Shown here: one piece after another, positions 55,263-63,744 of the stretch
How positions within the stretch are numbered: position 1 is the first letter of the stretch
How the letters are laid out: every line of letters starts with the position of its first letter
NCBI GenBank assembly: GCA_016713305.1
Contig: JADJPK010000014.1
Coordinates: forward strand, 124,001-188,000
Reading direction: 5' to 3'
DNA: 64,000 nt
Source: Betaproteobacteria bacterium
GTDB lineage: Bacteria > Pseudomonadota > Gammaproteobacteria > Burkholderiales > Ga0077523
Position numbers and translations under genes: made by a program
The notes under the pieces: generated by a model
Told to the model about the DNA's origin: nothing
Database searches by the model: none
What the model saw: the letters and a program-made list of their open reading frames with translations, nothing else

Positions 55263-57206
55263 ATGTCCCTGTCGCCCTCCGGCCCCGACGCCCCGCCCGA
55301 CCCGATCGAGGAAATCCTCGCCAACCTGCCGCATCGTCCGGGCGTCTACCGGATGCTGGGCCGGGAGGGCGAGGTCCTCTATGTGGGCAAGGCGCTGGAT
55401 CTCAGGAAGCGGGTCAGCTCGTATTTCCAGAAGACTGCCGCACTGTCGCCCCGCATCCAGATCATGGTGGGACAGGTGACCACCATCGAGACGACGGTCA
55501 CCCGGTCCGAGGCCGAAGCGCTGCTGCTCGAGAACAATCTCATCAAGTCGCTCGGGCCGAGATACAACATCCTCTACCGCGACGACAAGTCGTATCCCTA
55601 TCTGTCACTCACCGGGCACACCTTTCCCCGGCTCGCCTTCCACCGCGGGCCGCTCGACAAGCGCAGCCGCTACTTCGGCCCGTTCCCCCACGCCAGCGCG
55701 GTGCGGGAGAGCATCCAGCTCCTGCAGAAGGTCTTCCGTCTGCGCACCTGTCGCGACACCGTCTTCTCCAACCGCTCGCGCCCCTGTCTGCTGCATCAGA
55801 TCCACCGGTGCACCGCGCCTTGCGTCTCGTTGATCGCGCCCGAGGACTACGCACGCGACGTCGCCGATGCCGAACTGTTTCTCCAGGGCCGTCAGGACGA
55901 AGTGCTGGAATCGCTCGAGTCGCGCATGACCGCGGCGGCGGAAGCCTTCGAATACGAGCGCGCGGCGCAGTTCCGCGACCAGCTCAAGGCACTGAAGGCC
56001 ATCCGCAGCCGCCAGTACGTGTCGAGCGCCAAGGCGCTGGACGCGGACGTGGTGGCCGTCGTCCGGGAAGCCGGCATGATCGCGGTGAATCTGGTCATGA
56101 TCCGCGGCGGCATTCACCGCGGCGACCGCTCCTACTTCCCCCAGAACGCCCGCGAGGACGACGAGTCGGATGCCGTCGAGGCATTCCTCGCGCAGCACTA
56201 TCTGAACAGTCCGATGCCGCCGGTCGTGTATGTGAACCGTGGCGTCGAGACCGAATCGCTGGCCGCGCTGCTCACGGAAAGCCGGGGCTCGCGTGTCCAG
56301 ATACAGAGCAACCCCACCGGGGAGCGGCGGGTGTGGGTGAACATGGCCGAACAGAACGCCCGGTTCGCGATCGCCCAGCGGCTGGCGACGCAGGCGGCGC
56401 AGGAAGCCAGGCTCACGGCCCTGCAGCAGGCCCTCGGTTTGCCGGAGAGCGCCCAGCGGATCGAGTGCTTCGACATCAGCCACACCATGGGAGAGGCCAC
56501 GGTGGCCTCCTGCGTCGTGTACGACCAGGGCCAGATGCGCAATTCGGAATATCGCCGGTTCAACATCGCCGGCATCACGCCGGGAGACGACTACGCCGCC
56601 ATGGAGCAGGCCCTGGACCGCCGCTACCGGCGCATCGTCGAAGGGGAAGGGAAGCTGCCGGGACTCATTCTCATCGATGGCGGCAAGGGCCAGCTCTCCG
56701 CCGTGCTGCCCGTCCTGCAGGCGCTGGGGCTGCACGACGTGCCGGTCGTGGGTGTCGCCAAGGGAGAGGAGCGCAAGGCCGGACTGGAACAGCTCATCGT
56801 GGCCGACACCGGAGAAATCGTCCGCCTGCCGGCGGATCATCCCGGACTGCACCTCATCCAGCAGATCAGGGACGAAGCCCATCGTTTCGCCATCACCGGG
56901 CATCGCGCACGGAGGGGAAAGGTCCGTACGCATTCGAGCCTGGAGGACATCGAAGGGATCGGCGCGAAGCGGAGGCAACGGCTGCTTGCCCGCTTCGGCG
57001 GTTTGAAGGGCATACTTGCGGCCAGCGTCGACGAATTGCAGCAGGTGGAGGGCATCAGCCGCCAGCTCGCCGAACGCATCTACCAGCAGCTTCACCAAAG
57101 ACGACCGCGCCCGTGCACCTCAATTGGCCGAACCTGCTCACCTGGACCCGCATCGTCCTGGTGCCCGTCTTCGTGGTCCTGTTCTATCTGCCCGATTCGG
57201 CCGTGA
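55263..57206 (+). CDS. uvrC: Excinuclease ABC subunit C
   Basis: 647 residues. GIY-YIG nuclease (RPGVYRMLGREGEVLYVGKA), UVR domain (EYERAAQFRDQLKALKAI), RNase H-like C-nuclease (FDISHTMGEATVAS, LILIDGGKGQL) and tandem HhH (IEGIGAKRRQRLLARFGGL). It makes both incisions in nucleotide excision repair. Relatives usually stop soon after the last HhH; here about 30 extra residues continue 94 bases into pgsA. Confidence 0.94.
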   Translation: MSLSPSGPDAPPDPIEEILANLPHRPGVYRMLGREGEVLYVGKALDLRKRVSSYFQKTAALSPRIQIMVGQVTTIETTVTRSEAEALLLENNLIKSLGPRYNILYRDDKSYPYLSLTGHTFPRLAFHRGPLDKRSRYFGPFPHASAVRESIQLLQKVFRLRTCRDTVFSNRSRPCLLHQIHRCTAPCVSLIAPEDYARDVADAELFLQGRQDEVLESLESRMTAAAEAFEYERAAQFRDQLKALKAIRSRQYVSSAKALDADVVAVVREAGMIAVNLVMIRGGIHRGDRSYFPQNAREDDESDAVEAFLAQHYLNSPMPPVVYVNRGVETESLAALLTESRGSRVQIQSNPTGERRVWVNMAEQNARFAIAQRLATQAAQEARLTALQQALGLPESAQRIECFDISHTMGEATVASCVVYDQGQMRNSEYRRFNIAGITPGDDYAAMEQALDRRYRRIVEGEGKLPGLILIDGGKGQLSAVLPVLQALGLHDVPVVGVAKGEERKAGLEQLIVADTGEIVRLPADHPGLHLIQQIRDEAHRFAITGHRARRGKVRTHSSLEDIEGIGAKRRQRLLARFGGLKGILAASVDELQQVEGISRQLAERIYQQLHQRRPRPCTSIGRTCSPGPASSWCPSSWSCSICPIRP

Positions 57207-57697
57207 GTCTGACCACCAAGAACGTCACGGCCGCCTATCTGTTCCTGTTCGGCGCCATCACGGACTGGCTCGACGGTTATCTCGCCCGCAGCCTCAACCA
57301 GACCTCGGCGTTCGGAGCCTTTCTGGATCCCGTGGCCGACAAGCTGCTCGTCACGGCCACGCTCATCGTGCTCGTCGAACTGGGGCGCGTCGACGTGGCC
57401 GTGGCCGTGATCATCATCGGCCGCGAGATCGCCATCTCGGCCCTGCGCGAATGGATGGCCAAGATCGGCCAGAGCAAGTCGGTGGCGGTCTCGTTCATCG
57501 GCAAACTCAAGACCGCCTGCCAGATGACCGCGCTCGCCATGCTGCTGCACTGGGAGGATCTTTTCGGTGTGATTCCGCTGCAGACCGCGGGCGTCCTGCT
57601 GGTCTATGTGGCGGCCTTGCTCACCCTGATTTCCATGGTGATCTACCTGCGGCGCGCCTGGCCGCTGGTGCAGCAGCACGAGGCGAAATCGCCTTGA
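57113..57697 (+). CDS. pgsA: CDP-diacylglycerol-glycerol-3-phosphate 3-phosphatidyltransferase
   Basis: 194 residues, GTG start 57113, inside the end of uvrC. It makes phosphatidylglycerol phosphate in the inner membrane. The CDP-alcohol transferase motif D-G-x2-A-R-x8-G-x3-D-x3-D is intact (DWLDGYLARSLNQTSAFGAF followed by LDPVAD). Several hydrophobic helices. The N-terminus (HLNWPNLLTWTRIVLVPV) fits the family. Confidence 0.93.
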   Translation: MHLNWPNLLTWTRIVLVPVFVVLFYLPDSAVSLTTKNVTAAYLFLFGAITDWLDGYLARSLNQTSAFGAFLDPVADKLLVTATLIVLVELGRVDVAVAVIIIGREIAISALREWMAKIGQSKSVAVSFIGKLKTACQMTALAMLLHWEDLFGVIPLQTAGVLLVYVAALLTLISMVIYLRRAWPLVQQHEAKSP

Positions 57698-57721
57698 CAC
57701 ATCCGCTCCGCCCCCTATAAT
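57694..57721 (+). promoter_or_regulatory. Promoter of tRNA-Gly
   Basis: TTGACA (57694-57699), 16-base spacer, TATAAT (57716-57721); both hexamers perfect consensus. It overlaps the pgsA stop and lies 15 bases before the tRNA. Confidence 0.85.
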
Positions 57722-57736
57722 TCGGCCTCTTCCCGA

Positions 57737-57812
57737 GCGGGAGTAGCTCAGTTGGTAGAGCGCAACCTTGCCAAGGTTGAGGTCGCGAGTTCGAGACTCG
57801 TCTCCCGCTCCA
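57737..57812 (+). tRNA. tRNA-Gly (anticodon GCC)
   Basis: 76 bases including encoded CCA. Acceptor GCGGGAG (57737-57743) pairs with CTCCCGC (57802-57808); D stem GCTC/GAGC; anticodon loop TTGCCAA with GCC at 57770-57772; T arm GCGAG-TTCGAGA-CTCGT. It sits exactly at the boundary with the integrase island, so its 3' end is the probable attachment core. Confidence 0.97.
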
Positions 57813-57821
57813 ATTTATGTT

Positions 57822-57847
57822 CTACAGACTTCCACTGAGGTCTGTAG
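57822..57847. repeat. Inverted repeat downstream of tRNA-Gly
   Basis: CTACAGAC (57822-57829) and GTCTGTAG (57840-57847), 10-base loop, directly 3' of the tRNA. Possibly a tRNA 3'-processing/termination hairpin or an integrase arm site. Confidence 0.5.
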
Positions 57848-57854
57848 GTCATTG

Positions 57855-57880
57855 AAAAAAGGAGCTTCGGCTCCTTTTTT
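57855..57880 (+). terminator. Rho-independent terminator after tRNA-Gly
   Basis: Stem AAAAAAGGAGC (57855-57865), TTCG tetraloop, GCTCCTTTTTT (57870-57880). Textbook structure. Confidence 0.92.
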
Positions 57881-58011
57881 CGTTCCAGCGAGTGCCACGG
57901 AAATCCACCCACAGCCAGCGTTTTTGAGTCGCTAAATGAGGCACAAGAATGCGGGTGGGTCGGCTACCGGATAGTTGCTGGGGCTGAGCGGGGACCATGA
58001 CGAGCATAGGG

Positions 58012-58029
58012 CCTAAGTCATCACTTAGG
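58012..58029 (+). promoter_or_regulatory. Hairpin covering the integrase ribosome binding site
   Basis: CCTAAGT (58012-58018), CATC loop, ACTTAGG (58023-58029). The 3' arm overlaps the AGGAG ribosome binding site (58027-58031) of the integrase, so the structure could limit translation or be an operator. A related GGCCTAAxTCAT sequence recurs at the end of the gene (59971-59982). Confidence 0.5.
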
Positions 58030-58038
58030 AGCCTCGAA

Positions 58039-59977
58039 ATGGCACTCTCTGATCTGACCGTCCGGCAGGGAAGGACCACCGGAAAGCGCTACACCCTCTC
58101 CGACAACGACTGCCTGGGCCTGATGGTCTCTGCCGCAGGCGGCAAGTCGTGGCAATTCCGCTACTACTGGCTGGGCAAGCAAAAGCGCCTGTGCCTGGGC
58201 GGCTATCCCGCCCTCAGCCTGCGCGAGGCCCGCGCCTAGCGAGACAAGGCCCAAGCCCTGCTCGCCAGGGGATCGACCCCAGGTCGAACGCGACCGCAGG
58301 CGGCACGCGGCCAGGCTGGCAGGCGAACACACCTTCAAGAACGTCTTCGATGCCTGGGTCGAGCATCGCCGCAAGGAACTCAAGGAAGGCCGTCAAAGCA
58401 CGCTCTCGCAGATCCTGCGCATCTTCAACAAGGACGTGCTGCCCACCCTGGGGAAGATGTCGATCTACGACATTCGTCGGCCTCAGCTCGTGGGCGTCGT
58501 GGCGGCGATCGAGAAGCGCAAGGCGTTCACCACCGCCGAGAAGGCCCGCACCTGGTTCAACCAGTTGTTCCACTATGCCCTGGTCATCGCCGAAGGGTTG
58601 GAAGTCAACCCGGCGGCCGACCTGGACGTGGTGGCCGAACCCAAGCCCCCCGTGGCCCACAACCCCTACCTGCACCTGCCCGAGATGCCGGAGTTCCTCC
58701 AGACGCTCCGGCTCTACAACCCCCGTGGCTGGCAGACCCAGCTTGGTATCCGTTTGCTGCTCCTGACGGGTGTGCGCACCGGCGAGCTGCGGTTGGCGGA
58801 ACCCGATCAGTTCGACCTCGACCGTGGCTTGTGGATCATCCCGCCACAGGTCGTCAAGCAGCTTCAGGACGAGATGCGCAAGGCCGGTAAGCGGCCGCAG
58901 GACGTGCCACCCTACATCGTGCCCCTGTCCCTGCAAGCCATCGAGATCGTCCGCTATCTCCTGGGCGCGATGCGGCCGGCGCAGAAGTACCTGCTGTCTC
59001 ATCGCAGCGAACTCAAGAAGCGCATCAGCGAGAACACCCTCAACAAGGCCGTGCAGCTCATGGGCTATGAGGGGCGCCTGACCGGCCACGGCATCCGCGG
59101 CACCATCTCGACCGCGCTCAACGAGATCGGATACCCGAAGATTTGGGTGGACGCTCAGCTTTCGCACTCCGACCCCAACAAGGTGAGTTCGGCCTACAAC
59201 CACGCCAAGTACGTGGAACCGCGCCGCCGCATGATGCAGGACTGGGCCGATCGCCTCGACTTGCTCGAACAGGGCGAAGTGGAAGCCGCGAGCGCGCACC
59301 TGACCATTCGTATCGACGGGGTGCCGGCGATGGCGGAAGTGGAGGAAGCGGTGGATGCGGCCCCCACGATGGCCGAGCCCACTCCCGGCGTCCCTCCGGT
59401 CGTGGCCATGCCCATTGTCGTAACTCCGAGCAGCGGCGGGATCACGTTCCAGCGGCTGTCGCAGGTGCCGCCGCCGCCGGTGCATGCCCCTGAGCCGGAA
59501 GTGTCCGCCATCCAGCGCGAGCGCGAGGAAATGCTGGCCATCTACGAATCGCCGAACAACCTGCCGGTCCCGCTGTTCGGCAAGCTGGCCGGAAAGTCCA
59601 AGGATCAGATCAACCGCGAGCTGAAAGCGGGCAAGCTGCTGTCCATCACTCTGGGCAATCGGGGGCAGCGGGTTCCTGACTGGCAACTGGTGCCGCTCAA
59701 ACACAAGCTGGCCCAGGTGCTCATGAACCAGTGCCCGCACGCAGATTCGTGGGATCTGTACCGCATGCTGACCCAGCCGCACCCGGACCTGGGGGACCGT
59801 GCGGCCATCGATGTCGTTACGCCGACCAACGTGCCCGCGATCATCCGGGTCATCATGGGCGACTATCAGCGCCGTGAGGATGCGCCCGAGGCCGTTGCCC
59901 TGCAGCCTATCCCAGAAAATGTGCGGCAGAGCGTCCGTAGGCTGGTGGACAATGCGGTGGTGCTTGAGGGGGCCTAA
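58039..59977 (+). pseudogene. Tyrosine integrase (P4/DUF4102 type) fused to C-terminal HTH + Xre/MbcA/ParS-like domain; disrupted near N-terminus
   Basis: The intended product is about 646 residues. DUF4102 N-terminus (MALSDLTVRQGRTTGKRYTL) starts at 58039 with AGGAG. It is interrupted by TAG at 58237 (expected Lys in R-E-A-R-A-K-R-D) and two frame steps near GGGG 58268-58271 and CCCC 58277-58280; from about 58281 one frame runs to the end. Catalytic residues are intact: Arg in TGVRTGE (58775), H-x-x-R in GHGIR (59087), His in LSHSD (59165), Tyr in AYNHA (59195). After the catalytic domain come a proline-rich linker, an excisionase-like HTH (59558-59686: LAGKSKDQINRELKAGKLL) and a DUF2384-like segment (59687-59854: LYRMLTQPHPDLGDRAAIDV). 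The extension is not normal for this integrase family. The tRNA-adjacent position is typical. Confidence 0.85.
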
Positions 59978-59987
59978 ATCATGGGTC

Positions 59988-60023
59988 GGCCTATGGCCGG
60001 GATGACGCTTCCGACCATAGGCC
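59988..60023. repeat. Inverted repeat after the integrase gene
   Basis: GGCCTATGG (59988-59996) and CCATAGGCC (60015-60023), 18-base loop, just after the integrase stop. Could be a terminator stem or a protein-binding site. Confidence 0.5.
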
Positions 60024-60025
60024 CA

Positions 60026-60214
60026 TCACCTTGCGCCTACCCCTGCGATTTGTAGCGCTCTACGCGCGATGCGCTCAACAACGGAGCTGGCTTGCCCGTG
60101 AGGTCGCTGCAGATGCGCCACGATTTCATAGGGGCCGTCGTTGCCTACCAGTTCGTCGCCGGAGGTCTCAAAGAACGCAATGGTGGTGTCCGGCTCTTTG
60201 GGTGCAGAAACCAA
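60026..60214 (-). pseudogene. Fragment of unknown gene, possibly cut by the IS21 element
   Basis: 62 codons from TTG 60214, containing TTIAFFETSGDELVGNDG and VVERIARRALQIAGVG. No start codon with a ribosome binding site is seen and the frame runs back to the IS boundary, so it is probably the 3' end of a gene or a small ORF whose 5' part was disrupted. Not recognised. Confidence 0.35.
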
Positions 60215-60243
60215 TACTTGAGGGTGTCTACTGGCGGGGCTTC

Positions 60244-60249
60244 GTCAGC
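60244..60249 (+). repeat. Target-site duplication, left copy
   Basis: GTCAGC immediately outside the left end of the IS21 element, repeated at 62905-62910. Confidence 0.8.
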
Positions 60250-60265
60250 TGCGCATTCCACTGAT

Positions 60266-60319
60266 GGCGGACAGTGATTCCATTCCCATCGCGGACAGCG
60301 TTCCAGGCGATGGCGGACA
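60266..60319. repeat. Left-end multiple repeats of the IS21 element
   Basis: Three inward-facing copies of a GGCGGACA core (60266-60273, 60290-60297 as CGCGGACA, 60312-60319), 22-24 bases apart. Presumed IstA transposase binding sites. Confidence 0.8.
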
Positions 60320-60402
60320 CGTTGCGCGGGTGTCCTGAGTGACGCTCAAATCGTAGCCGAAGTGTCCGCCATCAGCGTGGAATGGCGGTCGGCGCGGCCG
60401 GC

Positions 60403-61140
60403 TCAGACGGCCTTGGTGAGCTTGCGCATCGACTCGCCCTTGAGGGCTATCTTGTGCGAGCCGTGCACGATGCGGTCCAGGATGGCGTCGGCCAGCGTGG
60501 GCTCGTCCAGCCAGGCGTGCCAGGCCGTCACCGGCAACTGGCTGGTGATGAGCGTCGAGCGCGTGCCCACCCGGTCGTCCAGCAATTCCAGCAGGTCGTT
60601 TCGCTCGTGCGCGGCAATCGGCGCGATGCCGAAGTCGTCCAGGATGAGCAGGTCCAGCCGCGCCAGTTGCGCCAGCCGTTTGCCCAGGCTGCCATCGCCG
60701 TGGGCCACGTGCAGCTCCTGCAGCAGCCGTGGCGCGCGGGTGTAGAGCACCGAGAAGCCCAGGCGCGCGGCCTGCTGCCCCAGTGCGCAGGCGAGCCACG
60801 TCTTGCCGCACCCGGTGGCGCCGGTGAGCAGCACGTTGTGGCCATGGCGCAGCCAGTCCCCGCCGGCCAGGCTGGTGATGACCTCTCGGCTCAGGCCCCG
60901 GCTGGCGCGCCAGTCGATGTCCTCCAGGCAGGCACTGGAGACCTTCAGGCGGGCCGCCTTCAACAGGCGCTCCAGGCGCTTGCTGTCACGCCAGTCCACC
61001 TCGCGCTGCACCAGCAGCGCCAGGCGTTGTTCAAAGGGCAGCTCGCTGGCCGTGATGTGGGTGGCCGCGTCGCTGAGGGCGGCCACCATGCCGTCCAGGC
61101 GCAGGGCGCGCAGTTGGTTCAAGGTCTGTTCGTTGAGCAT
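60403..61140 (-). CDS. istB: IS21 helper ATPase IstB
   Basis: 245-residue AAA+ ATPase. Walker A GATGCGKT and Walker B LDLLILDDFG are intact. IstB helps IstA capture target DNA and form the transposition complex. Full length, so the element may be active. Confidence 0.95.
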   Translation of the reverse strand: MLNEQTLNQLRALRLDGMVAALSDAATHITASELPFEQRLALLVQREVDWRDSKRLERLLKAARLKVSSACLEDIDWRASRGLSREVITSLAGGDWLRHGHNVLLTGATGCGKTWLACALGQQAARLGFSVLYTRAPRLLQELHVAHGDGSLGKRLAQLARLDLLILDDFGIAPIAAHERNDLLELLDDRVGTRSTLITSQLPVTAWHAWLDEPTLADAILDRIVHGSHKIALKGESMRKLTKAV

Positions 61141-61176
61141 GGTTCTTCCTTGTTAGGTTTGCTTGCACGTTGGAGT

Positions 61177-62721
61177 TCAGTGGTAGTAGCCCGGCCCGCG
61201 CACGTTCTCGTGCAGCGGCAGGTTCGCCTGTGCGGCCATCGGCGCATCCAGCGGCCGCTGGTCCAGGCCGCAGCCCAGGATGGAGGCGATGCTCTTGTAG
61301 GACGGTGAGCGAATCGACTGCGCCCGCGCACAGGCGGCCTCCAGCCGGTCAGCCCCGTACTCACGGCCCAGGCGCATGAGGCCCAGACAGGAGCGGTAAC
61401 CCTGCTCGGGATGCTGGCGGTGCTCCATCTGCCAGCGCACCACGGCGGCGGTGGCCGCGCCCACGCGCTCACCCCAGGCGATGAGCTTGGCCGGCGTCCA
61501 CTGCAGGTGCGCCCGGTGCGAGGCCGGCATGTGCTCGGGCGTGGTGGTGTGTGCACCCCGTCGGGGATTGAGGGCGTGGGCGGCCACGCGTTTGCTGCCG
61601 TGCAGGACTTCGAGCGTGCCGGCCGTGATGCGCAACTCCACCGGCTCACCCACCAGGGCGTGGGGCACCGAGTAGTAGTGGCCATCGAGCTCAACGTGGT
61701 AATCGATGTTGACGCGGGCGGGTTTGAAGCGCGCGATGGGCATGCGCACCGGCGGCAGGGGGCGCAGGGCTGGCCGGTCGAATTCGGCGAAGGCGCTAGT
61801 GCGGTTGCCCGGCAGCTTCTTGAACGCGCGCTGGTTCAAGTCCACCAGCAAGGCGGCAATCGCCCGGTTGAGCTCGGCCAGGCTGAAGAAGGTCTGGTGG
61901 CGCAGCCTGGCCAGAATCCAGCGCTCGACCACCTGCACAGCGACCTCCACCTTGGGTTTGTCGCGTGGCTTGGCCGGGCGCGCGGGCATCACGGCCAGGC
62001 TGTAGTGCGCACAGAGCTCTTCGAGCAGGCGGTGCGCGGTGGGCTCGTAACGGTCGGGTCGGGCCATGAGGGCGCGCGGCTGGTCAGGCACCAGCAGGCG
62101 GGGCACGCCGCCGATGAACTCCAGCGCGCTAATGATGCTGGCCACCCAGTCGGTGGCCTTCTGGCTGGCGGTGGCGCAGGCGTAGGTGTAGTTCGATGCG
62201 CCCAGCACGGCCACGAAGACCTGGGCCTGGCGTATCTCGCCAGTGTCGGCATCCACCACGGGAACGGTCTGGCCGGCGTAGTCCACAAAGAGCTTGTCAC
62301 CGCCCGTGTGGGTCTGGCGCATGGAGCGCTGCAGGCGCCGGGCCCAGGCCTTGTACTTCTCGCAGAAGGCGCTGTACTTGTACGCCTGCCCGCTGTGCTG
62401 TTGCTGGTATTCCTCCCAAAGCAACTGCAGCGTCACGCCAGGTCGGCGCAGTTCGCGGTGGATGTGGGCGTGGTCGGGTTCAAGGTGCCGGGACTCGCGC
62501 GCCACGGGTGGCTTGTAGAGCCGGGCCTGGAGTTCGTCGTCGTTCAGGCTCTGGGCCAGTGCCCAGTCCACGCCGGCCACGCGCGCGTAGCTGGCTATCT
62601 CGCTGACAGTGGATTTGGAGATGCCGAGGGCGGCACCGATTTGACGGGTGCTCAAGGCCCCGCGGTGCAGCAGTTGCAGTGTGTGTCGTAGTTTGCTCAT
62701 GGTGACCCTGGGTGTGGGCAT
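61177..62721 (-). CDS. istA: IS21 transposase IstA
   Basis: 514 residues (or 507 from ATG 62700, MSKLRHTLQLL). N-terminal HTH (STRQIGAALGISKSTVSEIA), then a DDE integrase core with DKLFVDYAGQTVPVVD, LVPDQPRAL and the Glu in KPKVEVAVQVVERWI, and a C-terminal beta-barrel. Full length; it lies upstream of istB with a 36-base gap. Confidence 0.95.
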   Translation of the reverse strand: MPTPRVTMSKLRHTLQLLHRGALSTRQIGAALGISKSTVSEIASYARVAGVDWALAQSLNDDELQARLYKPPVARESRHLEPDHAHIHRELRRPGVTLQLLWEEYQQQHSGQAYKYSAFCEKYKAWARRLQRSMRQTHTGGDKLFVDYAGQTVPVVDADTGEIRQAQVFVAVLGASNYTYACATASQKATDWVASIISALEFIGGVPRLLVPDQPRALMARPDRYEPTAHRLLEELCAHYSLAVMPARPAKPRDKPKVEVAVQVVERWILARLRHQTFFSLAELNRAIAALLVDLNQRAFKKLPGNRTSAFAEFDRPALRPLPPVRMPIARFKPARVNIDYHVELDGHYYSVPHALVGEPVELRITAGTLEVLHGSKRVAAHALNPRRGAHTTTPEHMPASHRAHLQWTPAKLIAWGERVGAATAAVVRWQMEHRQHPEQGYRSCLGLMRLGREYGADRLEAACARAQSIRSPSYKSIASILGCGLDQRPLDAPMAAQANLPLHENVRGPGYYH

Positions 62722-62787
62722 CGCTGGTTCCGGTCAAAAAACCGGGCAGCGTATGCCGCGTTCGGGTCACTCAGAACACCCCGCAGG

Positions 62788-62887
62788 TGTCCGCCATCAG
62801 TTTGGAATGCTGTCCGCCTTCAGCGTGGAACACTGTCCGCCATCACGCTGGAACACTGTCCGCCATCAGCATGGAATCGTGTCCGCC
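62788..62887. repeat. Right-end multiple repeats of the IS21 element
   Basis: TGTCCGCC occurs at 62788, 62811, 62834, 62857 and 62880: five copies at an exact 23-bp period, each followed by a similar CATCAGxxTGGAA stretch. This is an unusually long and regular array for an IS21 end. Confidence 0.88.
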
Positions 62888-62904
62888 ATCGCGTGGAATA
62901 CGCA

Positions 62905-62910
62905 GTCAGC
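62905..62910 (+). repeat. Target-site duplication, right copy
   Basis: GTCAGC, matching 60244-60249. It includes the stop codon of the LysR fragment (62906-62908). Confidence 0.8.
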
Positions 62911-63655
62911 CGACCGAAGAGTCGCGTAGGCGGTCGATAAACCGCTCTAGCGAAGCCGACAAATCGGTGTTGTCGCGCCGAAGCAGGTAGGTCGTGATCA
63001 CGGCGGAATCCATCGCCAGCGGACGGATCACCACATCCGGCCGTTGGGAGACCGGAACCTTGGTCGCCGTCATGAAGCCCACGCCATAGCCTGCGCCGAC
63101 CAATGTGAGCATCATGTCCAGCGAGGACACTACCTCCACGACGTTTAGTTTGTGCTCCACGGCTTGCAGGAGGCGTCCCAGCTCGCGGCAATAACCCTCG
63201 CATGCGTGCGGATCGCACAAGACAAGCGGATGCCCTCCGAGTTCGTGGAGTGGAACCTCCTTGTGAGCGAGCAATGCGTGTCGGGCTGGCACCGCGATCA
63301 CCAGCGAGTCTTGCCACATTGGTTCGGCAACAACGCCGTCGCCGACGTCGGCCGTATGTGCGAACCCGATCATGAAATCGCCTGAGCGCAGGCCGCGCAG
63401 CTGCTCGGCCAAAGGCACTTCTGATAGACGTATCTCGACCTCCGGCTCTTCTGCACGACAACGTGCAAGAAACACCGATAACCGTGGATCGATCGCTCCA
63501 TCGGATACCGCAATGCGCAGGCTGCCGCGCAAGCTTCTGCCGCAACAGCCTTTGCGTTCTCTCGCGCCTGATCTAGGGATGCTCTTCACCAAGCACATTC
63601 GCCTGTGCTGATGCACTGATGCAGCCTGGAGATTCAACGCTGACACGCCAGCCAA
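62906..63655 (-). pseudogene. LysR-type regulator lacking its DNA-binding domain
   Basis: The LysR substrate-binding domain is complete (about 63530 down to 62906: SLRIAVSDGAIDPRLSVFLA ... GDFMIGFAHT ... GAGYGVGFMTATKV). The N-terminal winged HTH and linker helix (about 90 residues) are missing: sequence before 63530 is not LysR-like and soon gives way to an IS5-type element. The gene is therefore truncated at its 5' end, while its stop codon abuts the IS21 insertion. Not expected to bind DNA. Confidence 0.8.
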
Positions 63656-63744
63656 GCTCTTGCGAGCGTTTGCGGCGGCTTTTGACTACCCTCGTGCGCT
63701 CTTTTCGAGGCTTTGGCGCCCCTCCTGCGCCCCTTCGCGCTGCC

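Larger units (their letters stand above)
60250..62904 (-). mobile_element. Complete IS21-family insertion sequence
   Basis: 2,655 bp with TG...CA ends and imperfect terminal inverted repeats (left TGCGCATTCCACTGATGGCG; right end reads inward TGCGTATTCCACGCGATGGC). It carries istA and istB on the minus strand and multiple terminal repeats at both ends, as is normal for IS21. The 6-bp direct repeat GTCAGC on both sides (60244-60249, 62905-62910) is the target duplication and shows a simple, relatively recent insertion. Confidence 0.93.

Noticed and set aside
62788..62887. Regularly spaced repeats resembling a CRISPR array
   Set aside because: The 23-bp period covers the whole unit with no unique spacers, and the array sits at the end of an IS21 element with matching inverted copies at the other end.
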